From assembly GCA_030430845.1 (NCBI GenBank), contig JAUIKE010000014.1:1-64000 (forward strand): DNA of 64,000 bases, read 5' to 3'. This DNA is from Bacteroidia bacterium (GTDB lineage: Bacteria > Bacteroidota > Bacteroidia > Chitinophagales > Saprospiraceae). The translations under genes and the position numbers were made by a program. The notes beneath the pieces are model-generated. The model searched no databases and was not told the origin of the DNA. It saw nothing but the letters and a program-made list of their open reading frames with translations. Shown in pieces: positions 8,544-17,046 of this stretch. Numbering within the stretch: the stretch's first letter is position 1; every line of letters begins with the position of its first letter.

Positions 8544-9038
8544 TTACCGAACCATCTTAAGCACAAAGTACCCCATCATCCCAAACAATAAAACCAGAAA
8601 AATGGGCAAGGAATAAGCCCCTAATCCATTCTGGTTTCCAAGAGCGGTGTGGATCATAGAATAGTTGGCATAAGCAAAAAAACAGGTAATGAGGGCATTC
8701 ATACTTCTAATCATCCGGGTGCTGTTTTTGTATTGCCATTCTGCATTCTCAGGGGTGATGGGCTTTGGATAGTTAAAAAGGTGAGGATATTTGTTCAGCC
8801 AAAATAAACCACCGTAGGTGAGGGCTCCGATGAAGGTCAGCCCCCATATTGTTGCTTTGCCACTATAGCCATTGGGCATTCCATTCGCATCGAAATGAGT
8901 GGGGATGGTATCCGGCAGTTGTCCGTAATAATAAAGTGGCAAGCCGATCAGCAGGATCACACTGACTTTTCCGACCATTTCCATGAAGCGGTCGAAGGAG
9001 TCCAGTTCTAATTGTATTTTGGGTCTGTCTTTTTTCAT
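8544..9038 (-). CDS. DUF1648 membrane protein
   Basis: Read from the ATG at 9038 the product starts MKKDRPKIQLELDSFD and is 164 residues; a longer frame opens at 9068 but adds an unlikely extension. The DUF1648 signature is clear (LPDTIPTHFDANGMPNGYSG) between the first membrane helix and the next. About four helices are predicted, two of them near the C-terminus. The family includes SdpI-like immunity/anti-sigma-linked membrane proteins, but function here is unknown. It lies downstream of the LytTR regulator gene across a 54-bp perfect palindrome, so cotranscription is doubtful. Confidence 0.8.
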   Translation of the reverse strand: MKKDRPKIQLELDSFDRFMEMVGKVSVILLIGLPLYYYGQLPDTIPTHFDANGMPNGYSGKATIWGLTFIGALTYGGLFWLNKYPHLFNYPKPITPENAEWQYKNSTRMIRSMNALITCFFAYANYSMIHTALGNQNGLGAYSLPIFLVLLFGMMGYFVLKMVR

Positions 9039-9084
9039 GACTAAAGAAGGATTCGATATAGCTAACAATTAAGTAAATTTTTCT

Positions 9085-9138
9085 AATAGGGGGATAAGAT
9101 GCCTGGCCCGTACGGGCCAGGCATCTTATCCCCCTATT
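9085..9138. terminator. 54-bp perfect palindrome
   Basis: The sequence is identical to its reverse complement over 54 bp with no loop, centred on CCCGTACGGG at 9111/9112. It begins 25 bp after the stop of the LytTR gene and precedes the DUF1648 gene on the same strand. On the minus strand it is followed by a T-rich stretch (TTAGAAAAATTT), which suits a terminator for the two-component operon. Its length and perfection are unusual for a plain terminator. Confidence 0.7.
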
Positions 9139-9162
9139 GAAATTTGTACATCGCAACATAAA

Positions 9163-9840
9163 TTATTTTAACAGCTTTTCCCAAACTGCTTTCTTAAAAG
9201 ATGCTCCGACAGGAATCTCAGTATCTTGAATACATAAACAATCTTTATCTATGCTTGAAACTTTGTTCGTGTTGACTACAAATGATTTGTGAACTTGCAT
9301 AAAGTGATCAGGCAACTTTTCCAAAGAAGCTAAAACGGATTCTCTGGCAACTACTTTTTGATTATCCATAAAATAGGTGGCATAATTCCCATCTTTTTCA
9401 ATGTAATTAATCTCATTTGTATGGATACGATAAGTCTTTGAGCCACTTTTTACAAATACAAAATGGTTTTCATTTTCAGTTGAAACACGACTGTTTTCTA
9501 CCAGCACTTTACTTATTGCCCTGGTAAACCGGTCCAAACTAATGGGTTTTAAAAGATAATCCACTGCTTGTAGTTCATAACTTTCAACCGCATACTCGGA
9601 ATAAGCTGTCGTGAAAATAATTTTTGTTTCTCCATCCAACATCTTCGACAGAGAAATACCGCTAATATGAGGCATATTTATATCCAGAAAGACTAAATCA
9701 ATTTTTTCTTTTGTTAAAAACTCAAATGCTTTCAACCCATTCCTAAAGGTACCGACTAACTCGATTGTTTTGAAGTGGTTTAAATATCCTTTTAAGAGTT
9801 CGATCGCTCTTGGTTCATCGTCTACAATAATTGATTTCAA
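9163..9840 (-). CDS. LytTR-family response regulator
   Basis: 225 residues. The N-terminal receiver domain shows the acidic pair DDE (residues 7-9), the phosphorylated Asp in FLDINMP (about 53), a TTAYSEYA segment and the conserved Lys of LLKPIS (about 103). The C-terminal LytTR DNA-binding domain covers about 130-225 and includes NYIEKDGNYATYF and MQVHKSFVVN. It is the partner of the LytS-type kinase upstream, whose stop overlaps its start by 4 bp (ATGA-type overlap). The likely output is transcription of a nearby target such as the divergent serine hydrolase, but no operator was identified. Confidence 0.92.
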   Translation of the reverse strand: MKSIIVDDEPRAIELLKGYLNHFKTIELVGTFRNGLKAFEFLTKEKIDLVFLDINMPHISGISLSKMLDGETKIIFTTAYSEYAVESYELQAVDYLLKPISLDRFTRAISKVLVENSRVSTENENHFVFVKSGSKTYRIHTNEINYIEKDGNYATYFMDNQKVVARESVLASLEKLPDHFMQVHKSFVVNTNKVSSIDKDCLCIQDTEIPVGASFKKAVWEKLLK

Positions 9841-10865
9841 GTGGTTTCAATTTTTAATTTAACAATAAAGCGCTCTTTCCTAATAATTTCAAGACGGTGT
9901 TTATTGGGATATACAATATTCAAGCGCTCTTGAATTGAATTAATGCCTATTCCTGTACTATCATTTTTACTTAAGATTGGCAGGAGCTTATTTTCGACAC
10001 AAAACCGAATGGAGTCGCTAGCTGAAACATCAAATACAATATTGATGGTTGAAACTAATTCAGGTTCGGTCCCATATTTAAAAGCATTTTCTACAAAAGG
10101 GATAAATAAGCCTGGCTCAATAAGTTGATTATTGAATGCTCCCTTTACTTCAAAATTCAGGATTACTTCATTTTCTTCAAACCTCAGTAATTGTAAATCA
10201 CAATAGTTTTTTATGAAATCAATCTCCTTGGAAATGACTACTTTTTCTGACTTGGTTTCTTCAATTACATACCTTAAAAGTTGGGATAGGCCCTCGAATG
10301 AGGAGGCGAGTTTTGATGATTTTTCCTGATTAACGAGTGATAAGAGATTGTTAAGTGCATTAAATAGAAAATGTGGTTGAAGCTGGTTTCTAAGTAGGTT
10401 TAGTTCAGCCTGTTTAGCAGCCAAAGCATAATCCTTATGTTTTTGTTCGGAAATTATCCAAGCCTTTACCAATCCGTAAGAGGATGATATGGTAAAATAA
10501 AACAGTATAAACCCAATGGTTATTTGTTTAGGTATTAATAAATCAGAAAAAAAGCTTTTTTCTATGAGAATAAATACGAATATGGATGCTGTTAGGAGGC
10601 CAATAGATATGATAAAAACTTTTGTTCTGACAGCAGCATTTTTTAAAGTACTGATATTAAACAGGTTCGCATAAAATAGACCCGCAGATACAGCGATGCA
10701 AACTAATAATTGATAAATAAGCCTTTCATCTCTAACTGTACGGACCGTTTTAACATCATTCAGGATTTCGACTTCCTGTCCTTGAATAGAAAAACTACTG
10801 GTAATCACCCAGCCCGTAATTATCCAAAACAAAACATTCAATATATACTCAAACCACTTCACCAT
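9837..10865 (-). CDS. LytS/YehU-type sensor histidine kinase
   Basis: 342 residues, with four predicted membrane helices in the first ~135 residues, followed by the His_kinase domain. The phospho-acceptor motif is QLQPHFLFNALNNLLSLV (about residues 167-184), and a HATPase region (EPGLFIPFVENAFKYG) supplies the N-box. The short sensor part, with helices but no large loop, is typical of kinases that sense membrane or envelope state. It overlaps the LytTR regulator gene by 4 bp. A 204-bp intergenic region separates it from the divergently transcribed serine hydrolase, and promoters for both probably lie there. Confidence 0.9.
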   Translation of the reverse strand: MVKWFEYILNVLFWIITGWVITSSFSIQGQEVEILNDVKTVRTVRDERLIYQLLVCIAVSAGLFYANLFNISTLKNAAVRTKVFIISIGLLTASIFVFILIEKSFFSDLLIPKQITIGFILFYFTISSSYGLVKAWIISEQKHKDYALAAKQAELNLLRNQLQPHFLFNALNNLLSLVNQEKSSKLASSFEGLSQLLRYVIEETKSEKVVISKEIDFIKNYCDLQLLRFEENEVILNFEVKGAFNNQLIEPGLFIPFVENAFKYGTEPELVSTINIVFDVSASDSIRFCVENKLLPILSKNDSTGIGINSIQERLNIVYPNKHRLEIIRKERFIVKLKIETT

Positions 10866-11069
10866 AGTAAAAATAGAGGTATTTGAACGTATTTAAAAAG
10901 TCGATGTGACGAAAATGCTTAATACTGGTACAAACACCTCACATTTTGTTTTCTAACAAATATCGCTGTCTTTATCACATCTATTTAAGGGTTTGAAACA
11001 TTGAACATCATCATCAAGGTAAGCTGCTTAATATTGAAGTTGTTCTTGAATTGACTTAAAGTGAAAAAT

Positions 11070-12509
11070 ATGAAAGCAATAATTTCAATGTTCTTCGTTG
11101 CCTTGCTATTGACCTCTTGTAGCGCCGGGAAAAATCAAGAAAATTCAGAAAGCCAACTGAATATTTCGGAAATTGAGCCGGAAGTAGATGCTCTGGTCAA
11201 ACAATATCAAGATCTGGATATTTTTTCGGGAGCCGTTTTAATTGCCGAACATGGTAAGCCCGTTTATCATAAAGCTTTTGGATTGGCAGATAGAGAAAAA
11301 AATATCAAAAACACCCTTCAAACAAAGTTTGATATTGGCTCAATGAATAAAACCTTCACTAAAGTGGTGATTCTACAGCTGATAGAGGAGGGCAAATTAA
11401 AGTTGGATGATCAACTAAGTGATTTACTGCCTACGTTTTCTCATGAGCTATATTCAAAAATAACTGTTGATCATTTAATCAACCACTCCTCAGGCTTTGG
11501 TGACTATCATATGTCTGAAGGCTTTTTTGAATTGCCTGTTGAAGAGAAGGATATTGAGTCGTTAGTAGAAAGAATAAGAAAAATGCCTTTGCTTTTTGAG
11601 GCTGGAACTGAGCGGGAGTACAGCAACTCCGGATATATACTGTTAGGAGCTATCATTGAAAAAATTACCGGAACATCCTACCATCAAAACGTGCAAGACA
11701 GGATTGTTACTCCTTTGGGATTGAACGATACCTACGTAACGGACAAATACAATGTGCCGGATCGAGCAATAGGATATTTCAAGACCATGAGAGGAGAGCT
11801 ACAAGATAATATGGGATTTATAGAAGTCCCAAATCCAGATGGAGGTTTCCAATCAACCGCCTTGGATGTCATGAATTTCTACAGGGAGTTTCACTATGGG
11901 AATAAGCTTCTAAAAGAGGAGACTAAGATGAAAGATGAGCTTTTTCGTATGACCCGGGAGCATCTGAACACCGGAGGAGCTATACCACACGCAGGTGGAT
12001 TCGAGGGCGCCAATACGGTTAACTACGAGATTTTAAGAGATGATATTACCATTACGGTCCTTGCCAATATGGACGAACCGGTGGCTGAGCAATTAGGTCT
12101 GGGCATATTAACCATTATCAGGGGCCAGGAACCAATAGAGCCCTCTCTTCCGGCAATACAGAATGTGTATTTAGCCTATACCGAAAAAGGGATTGATCAT
12201 GTACATCAAAATTTCGAGCGCCTAACGGTTAATTTTCATCCCACGGACCCCAAGTCCCTAATTTTGAATCAAATCGGGTATGAATTCTTATTTAATGACC
12301 AGCTTGAGAAAGCCATTGAAATTTTCACGCTGAATACTGAATTATTCGGAAATGAGGACCCGAATGTGTGGGACAGTTTAGGAGAGGCCTATTTAGCAAA
12401 GGGAGATAAGGAGAATGCCGTGAAATATTATAAAAAAGCATTATCCATGGATCCTGAAATGCAGAGTGCGATTGAAGCATTGGATAAAATTAAGAAATCG
12501 GGTTTTTGA
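11070..12509 (+). CDS. Serine hydrolase lipoprotein with C-terminal TPR
   Basis: From the ATG at 11070 (a GTG nine bases earlier is also possible) the product has a lipoprotein leader ending LLTSC (Cys 17). A beta-lactamase-like domain follows, with SMNK as the catalytic SxxK (about residues 91-94) and YSN as the YxN motif (about 184-186). A HAGG near residue 311 fills the third motif area. From about residue 350 on there is a TPR region (NVWDSLGEAYLAKGDKENAV). It is a Ser-nucleophile hydrolase acting outside the cytoplasm; substrate unknown. It is transcribed divergently from the LytS/LytTR operon and is a candidate target of it. The TPR end is related to the separate TPR protein at 4.3-5.1 kb. 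Confidence 0.88.
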   Translation: MKAIISMFFVALLLTSCSAGKNQENSESQLNISEIEPEVDALVKQYQDLDIFSGAVLIAEHGKPVYHKAFGLADREKNIKNTLQTKFDIGSMNKTFTKVVILQLIEEGKLKLDDQLSDLLPTFSHELYSKITVDHLINHSSGFGDYHMSEGFFELPVEEKDIESLVERIRKMPLLFEAGTEREYSNSGYILLGAIIEKITGTSYHQNVQDRIVTPLGLNDTYVTDKYNVPDRAIGYFKTMRGELQDNMGFIEVPNPDGGFQSTALDVMNFYREFHYGNKLLKEETKMKDELFRMTREHLNTGGAIPHAGGFEGANTVNYEILRDDITITVLANMDEPVAEQLGLGILTIIRGQEPIEPSLPAIQNVYLAYTEKGIDHVHQNFERLTVNFHPTDPKSLILNQIGYEFLFNDQLEKAIEIFTLNTELFGNEDPNVWDSLGEAYLAKGDKENAVKYYKKALSMDPEMQSAIEALDKIKKSGF

Positions 12510-13114
12510 TTGTTGGCTGGGGAGCAGGAAACGGGCCCGGCTATAAAACGTCCCATCAGTTTATCCTCACTGCAACCGGAGAAACCAGGATCCCTCAACG
12601 GTATGCCATTGATTTTCAGATTGTAGATGAGAAAGGCATTATACTCCCAACTCCGCTGCCCGATGTGTTAAGCAATGAGATGTTTTATGGTTATGGCCAA
12701 AATGTTTTTGCCGTTGCGGATGGGGTTGTTGTTAAGGTAAAGGACGGCATACCTGAAAATGTACCCCAAGCCAATGGAGCGATCATTACCGACTATGACA
12801 TGGACGCTTCTACCGTTTCCGGAAACAATGTGGTATTGAAAGTTGGCGAAAATGAGTTTGTTCATTATGCCCATTTAATTCCGGGGAGTATCAAGGTACG
12901 AGAGGGAGACAGCATTAAAGCAGGAACGGTGATCGGGCTTTTGGGAAATTCGGGTAATTCTGTCGGCCCGCATTTACATTTCAATTTCACGGACGGAATC
13001 GAAGGGAATTATTCTAAGGGCCTTCCTTTTGTGTTTAATTCGTACAAAGATGAGAAAGGCCGGGAGCACACTAAGCAAATTCCTTTGCTTGGTGATATTG
13101 TGAGTTTTTATTAA
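12506..13114 (+). CDS. M23-like metallopeptidase domain, probably N-terminally truncated
   Basis: The frame runs 202 codons and contains an M23 (LytM) fold. QRYAIDF holds the zinc-ligand Asp, HYAHL follows, and GPHLHF carries the HxH pair; the His usually seen before the first Asp is replaced by Gln/Arg. It should cut peptidoglycan peptides or be a degenerate relative. The frame begins with a TTG that overlaps the TGA of the serine hydrolase. No signal peptide is present, although the family normally has one plus an N-terminal domain, and the sequence opens mid-domain (VGWGAGNGPG). I infer a recombination junction that removed the 5' part. An in-frame stop at 12491-12493 limits upstream extension. 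Confidence 0.65.
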   Translation: MIVGWGAGNGPGYKTSHQFILTATGETRIPQRYAIDFQIVDEKGIILPTPLPDVLSNEMFYGYGQNVFAVADGVVVKVKDGIPENVPQANGAIITDYDMDASTVSGNNVVLKVGENEFVHYAHLIPGSIKVREGDSIKAGTVIGLLGNSGNSVGPHLHFNFTDGIEGNYSKGLPFVFNSYKDEKGREHTKQIPLLGDIVSFY

Positions 13115-13132
13115 TTGAAGTAGTCACGATTT

Positions 13133-14233
13133 TCATTTTAACTCGTTCAACCATTTTTGTTCTATCTCAGATAGCTCCTTTACATTTGCAGAATATTCAG
13201 TGTTTGGGACGTACCAGTCCAAGGATTCATAATACTTTTGAATCTCTTCAGTTTTAAAAACATATCCTCTTCGTGCAAATGGATAGTTTCTTAGGATTCT
13301 GAATGATACATCATCTGCTGTAGCTGTCAGGAATCTAAAGTTATTAAGGTCAAACGGTAGTGATTGCTCTTTGTAATTAAAAGTTTGAATGTCATATGAT
13401 GCAACATCTCGTTTCGAATAGATAGATAATTCACCTTTTGGTTTGAAGTTCAACTTTTTGAATATAATTGGTTTGTCATTAGTAAGAACTCGCATTGGGT
13501 TTGTTTTAATACCCTCATAAGGAAACCCGGTTCCCTCCATCAGCTTATTGGCTCCATTCCACCCGTCAAAACCGGTGAAAAAGCTTCGATTGATATTGAA
13601 ATCACTGTAATCGCCCATGTCAATTATTAAAGTGAAATCATCAATCTGTTTATTTGCCCACCGATTAGCAGCAGTGAGTATATAATCAACACTGTAATTG
13701 GTTTCTACAGAACTGGCGAGTTTGAAGATATATTCATGTTTTATCTTATTCAGTCCTTTTTTAAAAGTAGCAATGAAATAGTTGACATAGTAAAAATCAG
13801 GGGCGTTTTCGTCAAAGTTTTCATCTACAAGCTCGTCTATTGCTTTTGATTTAATTACTCCATTTTTTACATAATTGCTATCAATTACAAGTGCAGTTTT
13901 GTAATGGAGATATTTGCCATTCATTAGTACAGTGAAGTCTCTAATGTAAGGGTGTTTTCCATCTTTTGGGTAACCATTAACATCTCCACTAGGGGAAGAA
14001 GCTTCAAATCCAACTATTATTTCTTTTGCATCCGTTGGATTATAAAAGTCATAATCAACAATTATTTTCACTTCGTTTTCATTAATCCTTATGATTTGCA
14101 ATACTTCCTTTTTAACAGAAATATCCGTTTCGTTTATAGGTATTAATTGATTTCCAGAAGTGTAAAATGCCCCATCATTTGCAACAAGCTTAAAAGACAA
14201 TATGATGAAAAATCCCAAAAGTGTTTTTTTCAT
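13133..14233 (-). CDS. Secreted DUF4424-like protein with YARHG domain
   Basis: 366 residues with an N-terminal signal peptide (to about residue 19, KLVANDGAF). The first ~250 residues look like the DUF4424 beta-rich domain, including VKIIVDYDFYNPTDAKEIIVGF. The last ~60 residues form a YARHG domain (FRILRNYPFARRGYVF then LDWYVP), an extracellular domain of unknown role that is often fused to peptidase or cell-wall proteins in this phylum. Convergent with the M23 fragment, 18 bp away. A role in envelope maintenance is only a guess. Confidence 0.75.
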   Translation of the reverse strand: MKKTLLGFFIILSFKLVANDGAFYTSGNQLIPINETDISVKKEVLQIIRINENEVKIIVDYDFYNPTDAKEIIVGFEASSPSGDVNGYPKDGKHPYIRDFTVLMNGKYLHYKTALVIDSNYVKNGVIKSKAIDELVDENFDENAPDFYYVNYFIATFKKGLNKIKHEYIFKLASSVETNYSVDYILTAANRWANKQIDDFTLIIDMGDYSDFNINRSFFTGFDGWNGANKLMEGTGFPYEGIKTNPMRVLTNDKPIIFKKLNFKPKGELSIYSKRDVASYDIQTFNYKEQSLPFDLNNFRFLTATADDVSFRILRNYPFARRGYVFKTEEIQKYYESLDWYVPNTEYSANVKELSEIEQKWLNELK

Positions 14234-14326
14234 TTTTCTATAGTTACCTATAAGGTCTCGAATAAGCGGTGTGGCCAGCTTTTGCCAGGCATGACCTTCA
14301 TATACATTGTTTTGGGTCGTGTTGAT

Positions 14327-14941
14327 TCATTTATTTGTGGTCAATTCATCATCATATAGAAGGATATCATTCCCATCGATGTCTCTGATTGCTTTTGTCG
14401 GCATTCCCCAAAATATGTCTTCCACATCAACTTTGTTATTTTTTATGCTGGATAAATATTCTTTCACTTCTCCTTTAGCGAGAGAAATAAATAGCCTGCC
14501 CTTGCCTGCTTTAGATTCGTTTTCATTTAATATGAGTTCAATTCCATTGAGATTTAATTGAGCAGCCACAATTTTTCCAGCCTCTTCGAATTTCCATTTT
14601 TCATAAAATCCGATGGATTGATAAAATTTAATTGCTTCGGCACAATTACTCACAAAAAACACAGGACGTACGTACCAATTTTCCTTTAAGTCCTCTATCG
14701 GGTCAATATCTGTTCGCTCCCATTCATAGTCATCAAAATCAGGATCATAGGCTATATCTGCATCGTCATACTCGATTACCTCATCAGGCACTTCTATACC
14801 TACCTTTCCTAATTTAAAAGCATCTAAAGCTTTCACTTTTATGTTTTCGAAGTCAATTGTAACCCCTTCCATGTTCCCCCCTTTCTCTAAACGCTTTAGC
14901 GCTTCTGTAACTGTAATGCTTTTACTTGTCATCATCTTCAT
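14327..14941 (-). CDS. VOC (glyoxalase-fold) protein in the antitoxin position next to brnT
   Basis: 204 residues. From about residue 88 there is a single VOC/glyoxalase-like domain (WYVRPVFFVSNCAEAIKFYQ, then the closing IRDIDGNDILLYDDE). This is the fold of bleomycin-resistance and lyase proteins, although one repeat alone would need to dimerise. Residues 1-85 form a separate acidic domain (ITVTEALKRLEKGGN, then YDDADIAYDPDFDDYEWE). The gene overlaps brnT by 20 bp and occupies the place of the antitoxin in BrnT systems, so the N-terminal part may be an antitoxin. This is inferred from position and acidity only. Confidence 0.7.
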   Translation of the reverse strand: MKMMTSKSITVTEALKRLEKGGNMEGVTIDFENIKVKALDAFKLGKVGIEVPDEVIEYDDADIAYDPDFDDYEWERTDIDPIEDLKENWYVRPVFFVSNCAEAIKFYQSIGFYEKWKFEEAGKIVAAQLNLNGIELILNENESKAGKGRLFISLAKGEVKEYLSSIKNNKVDVEDIFWGMPTKAIRDIDGNDILLYDDELTTNK

Positions 14942-15215
14942 TCTTTAACCTATTTTCAAGATAGTCATTTATTTCGCTTTTTCTGGCTTGCCTGGCTGAT
15001 ATAATCCTTAGCAAACCAGATCTAACTGTATAAACAACTGTTATGATGAACTTGATTACTTTTCCAACAGTTATGAACCTTCTTTCGTTCCCTCGAGTGT
15101 TGATGTACTGGATTCGATTAGGATCATCAAATACCTTTTTAGCATCTTCAAATGATAGCCCATGCTTCTCTTGATTAGTCTTGTTTTTTTTCTCATCCCA
15201 TTCAAAAAGAGCCAT
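14922..15215 (-). CDS. brnT: BrnT-family toxin
   Basis: 97 residues with the BrnT pattern: FEWDEKKNKTNQEKHGLSFE at the start, DAKKVFDDPNR, a central RRFITVG strand and the C-terminal RIISARQARKSE. BrnT is a RelE-like ribonuclease toxin that is normally neutralised by the downstream BrnA antitoxin, which also represses the operon. Here the overlapping downstream gene encodes a VOC-domain fusion rather than a standard BrnA. Protein length matches the family. Promoter not identified. Confidence 0.85.
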   Translation of the reverse strand: MALFEWDEKKNKTNQEKHGLSFEDAKKVFDDPNRIQYINTRGNERRFITVGKVIKFIITVVYTVRSGLLRIISARQARKSEINDYLENRLKNEDDDK

Positions 15216-15333
15216 CTGTTTTATTTTTGATTATGTTTTTGTCTCACATCGGACTCTACTGCATGTTAATGTTAAAGATTCCCAGACAGAATTCCAATGG
15301 TGGTTTGGGGCTTATCTTCACTCGATTTTCCTT

Positions 15334-15789
15334 TTAACCAATGGATACATAAGTAATAAATATTGCCATAGATAAAAGGTTAGTCACGAAAATGGTCTTA
15401 TTGATCAACATTCTTGAATGCCTTTTTTCCAAATATACCTGATTGGTTTTTAATTCAATTAGAAATATTAGTATTAATGCACCACAAAGATATATCCATG
15501 ATAAAAACCTAAAAGCTGCCTCATTATCAATAACTAACCCAATCCCCATCAGAAAGAAACGAAAGAAAAACACAAGCATTATGGTAACTGAAATACTATA
15601 TAAAAAGCTGATCGAGAAGGATTTTAACAGATATCCTTGATCCGCTATTTTCCCCTTCGAAAACATTATGACTCCTACTAGAGTCCGCAAAAAACTTAGA
15701 ATAATTAATGTTCCTTGCTCTGATATCTTTTGATCCTTTTCTTTATCAATAATCTGATCCAATTTGCATTCTAACCATAGCCTGTTCAA
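15334..15789 (-). CDS. Hypothetical four-helix membrane protein
   Basis: 151 residues with about four predicted membrane helices: around residues 27-43, 55-82, 92-110 and 128-148. The N-terminal 25 residues are charged and cytoplasmic-looking (DQIIDKEKDQKISEQGT). No family is recognised. It stands alone between brnT and the duplicated helicase tail. Coding status rests on length and the clear helix pattern. Confidence 0.55.
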   Translation of the reverse strand: MNRLWLECKLDQIIDKEKDQKISEQGTLIILSFLRTLVGVIMFSKGKIADQGYLLKSFSISFLYSISVTIMLVFFFRFFLMGIGLVIDNEAAFRFLSWIYLCGALILIFLIELKTNQVYLEKRHSRMLINKTIFVTNLLSMAIFITYVSIG

Positions 15790-15859
15790 TTGAACATTTG
15801 CTCTACTAAGATTTTTTCAATACCCCGATGGGTATTCTAATTTTTTGCCCAACAGATAG

Positions 15860-16102
15860 CTACCAAAAAAAACTGTGCATAGCCAGTTCCACCCTCAAAT
15901 TTTTATTAGGAGTTACTTTAAAAGGCCCCCTTCCTAAACAAATCATACTCACCCGTACTTTCCTTTTCTTTACTCTTCCATTATCCAATACCTTCACCAA
16001 TTGCCGGGCCTTCTTCCGAGGGACGGCCACAAAAGCACAGTCCTGCTTCAATTCGATCAGGTCGAGCTCATTGGGTTTTAAGTCGCCTTGTTTGAGGAAC
16101 AA
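15860..16102 (-). pseudogene. Duplicated 3' fragment of the dbpA-like helicase
   Basis: The frame encodes FLKQGDLKPNELDLIELK and continues through KKRKVRVSMI. It is nearly identical to the C-terminal RNA-binding end of the full helicase at 17.5-18.8 kb. The TGA stop of the parent is TGT here, so the frame runs on for about 25 nonsense residues. It has no start of its own and no helicase domain, so it is a non-functional duplicate. The underlying DNA copy spans 15942-16110. Confidence 0.85.
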
Positions 16103-16110
16103 CCCGGTAA
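15942..16110. repeat. 169-bp direct repeat, copy 1 (partner 17461-17629)
   Basis: Aligned by eye, 15942-16110 and 17461-17629 match over 169 bp with about ten differences (roughly 94%), at a constant offset of 1519 bp. Copy 2 is the true 3' end of the helicase gene. The repeats flank the MNT-HEPN pair and the adenylyltransferase remnant. A second, more diverged repeat pair (about 15855-15910 and 16983-17038, containing CCTCAAATTT) shows that the duplication was larger and has since decayed. Confidence 0.85.
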
Positions 16111-16175
16111 CGGTCGCATACCTGATGTGACGACTGAAGGAAGGTATAAACAGGTATGCTCTGTTAGCTCCCGTT

Positions 16176-16562
16176 TCATTGAATCAATGACTCTATTGTC
16201 TTTACCATTTCTTCCACCTGACTGATCATCGGTTTGATCTTCTCCTCTTTTACATCCTTGAAGTCTCGATAGTCGGCTTCTTGCCGAATGTTGAACAGGT
16301 TATTATATAATTGTCCATAAGCTTTTTCAAGCTTTCCACTACTAATCAAGGCCTTATTAAATCCGGTTTTGATCCCATTGTGAGTAGAGGCTTCGAAGTT
16401 ATTAACCACCAAATAGGCAGAAGCGATATAAAAACACGAGTAATACAAACGATTGTCTACTGTATTCCAATGGTTGGTAGATGCCAATATTTTAGCTTCT
16501 TCCAATGATTCTTTGGACCTTTCTATTCGGTAGGCAGCTAATTCTTCTTTTGAATAACTCAT
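16176..16562 (-). CDS. HEPN-domain protein (HepT-like toxin candidate)
   Basis: 128 residues, all helical. The N-terminus (AAYRIERSKESLEEAKILA) and the central NRLYYSCFYIASAYLVV are characteristic of HEPN proteins. A short RQEADYRDF segment supplies the Rx4Y-type catalytic site of HEPN ribonucleases. It overlaps the MNT gene by 4 bp (ATGA overlap), which places it second in a two-gene MNT-HEPN toxin-antitoxin unit. In characterised systems the HEPN protein cuts RNA and the MNT protein AMPylates and silences it. It lies inside the segment bounded by the duplicated helicase tails. Confidence 0.85.
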   Translation of the reverse strand: MSYSKEELAAYRIERSKESLEEAKILASTNHWNTVDNRLYYSCFYIASAYLVVNNFEASTHNGIKTGFNKALISSGKLEKAYGQLYNNLFNIRQEADYRDFKDVKEEKIKPMISQVEEMVKTIESLIQ

Positions 16563-16891
16563 AGTGCAGGAAGGATACTAACTGGGATTCCTTCTTCTTC
16601 AATATTTTTAAAGATCAGTGTTTGATCATATTTTTCCCATTCTGATTTTTCTTCAATGATGGAGGTGATGACTTCTCCTGTGGCTAATTCAATATCATAA
16701 AGAGCATTTCGAATCAATTCTTCCCTATCTGAGGTCAATTTTTCCTGAAGCAAAATCAAAAAATCCCAGTCTGAATCCGCATCAAAATCACCCCTTGCTC
16801 TCGAGCCAAATAAAATGACTTCAGCACTTTCGTCTATTTGCTGAATAGCAGATTTAACTCGATCTGGTATTTGTTCATTAATTTGATCCAT
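16559..16891 (-). CDS. MNT-type nucleotidyltransferase (MntA-like antitoxin)
   Basis: From the ATG at 16891 the product is 110 residues; an upstream Met at 16942 gives an implausible extension. The minimal nucleotidyltransferase signature is clear: VILFGSRARGDFDADSDWDF, with the GS motif and the two catalytic Asp. MntA-type enzymes add AMP to a Tyr of the HEPN toxin and so inactivate it. Gene order is MNT first, HEPN second, with a 4-bp overlap. The RxF/RxY target Tyr in the HEPN partner is present (ADYRDF). Confidence 0.87.
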   Translation of the reverse strand: MDQINEQIPDRVKSAIQQIDESAEVILFGSRARGDFDADSDWDFLILLQEKLTSDREELIRNALYDIELATGEVITSIIEEKSEWEKYDQTLIFKNIEEEGIPVSILPAL

Positions 16892-17046
16892 TTTGCTTGT
16901 TTGATCTTTCTGAAAAATACACTTATTATTGATTTGATGCAATTATCTTCTTTTCACAATTTTTTCAAATGGGAGCGAACACCTTACTATCCGAAAAAAA
17001 GATACACATAGTCAGCTGTATCCTCAAATTTCTTATCAAGCAAGAT

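Noticed and set aside
14327-14941. Active bleomycin-resistance determinant
   Set aside because: Only one VOC domain, an extra acidic N-terminal part and an overlap with brnT argue for a different role.
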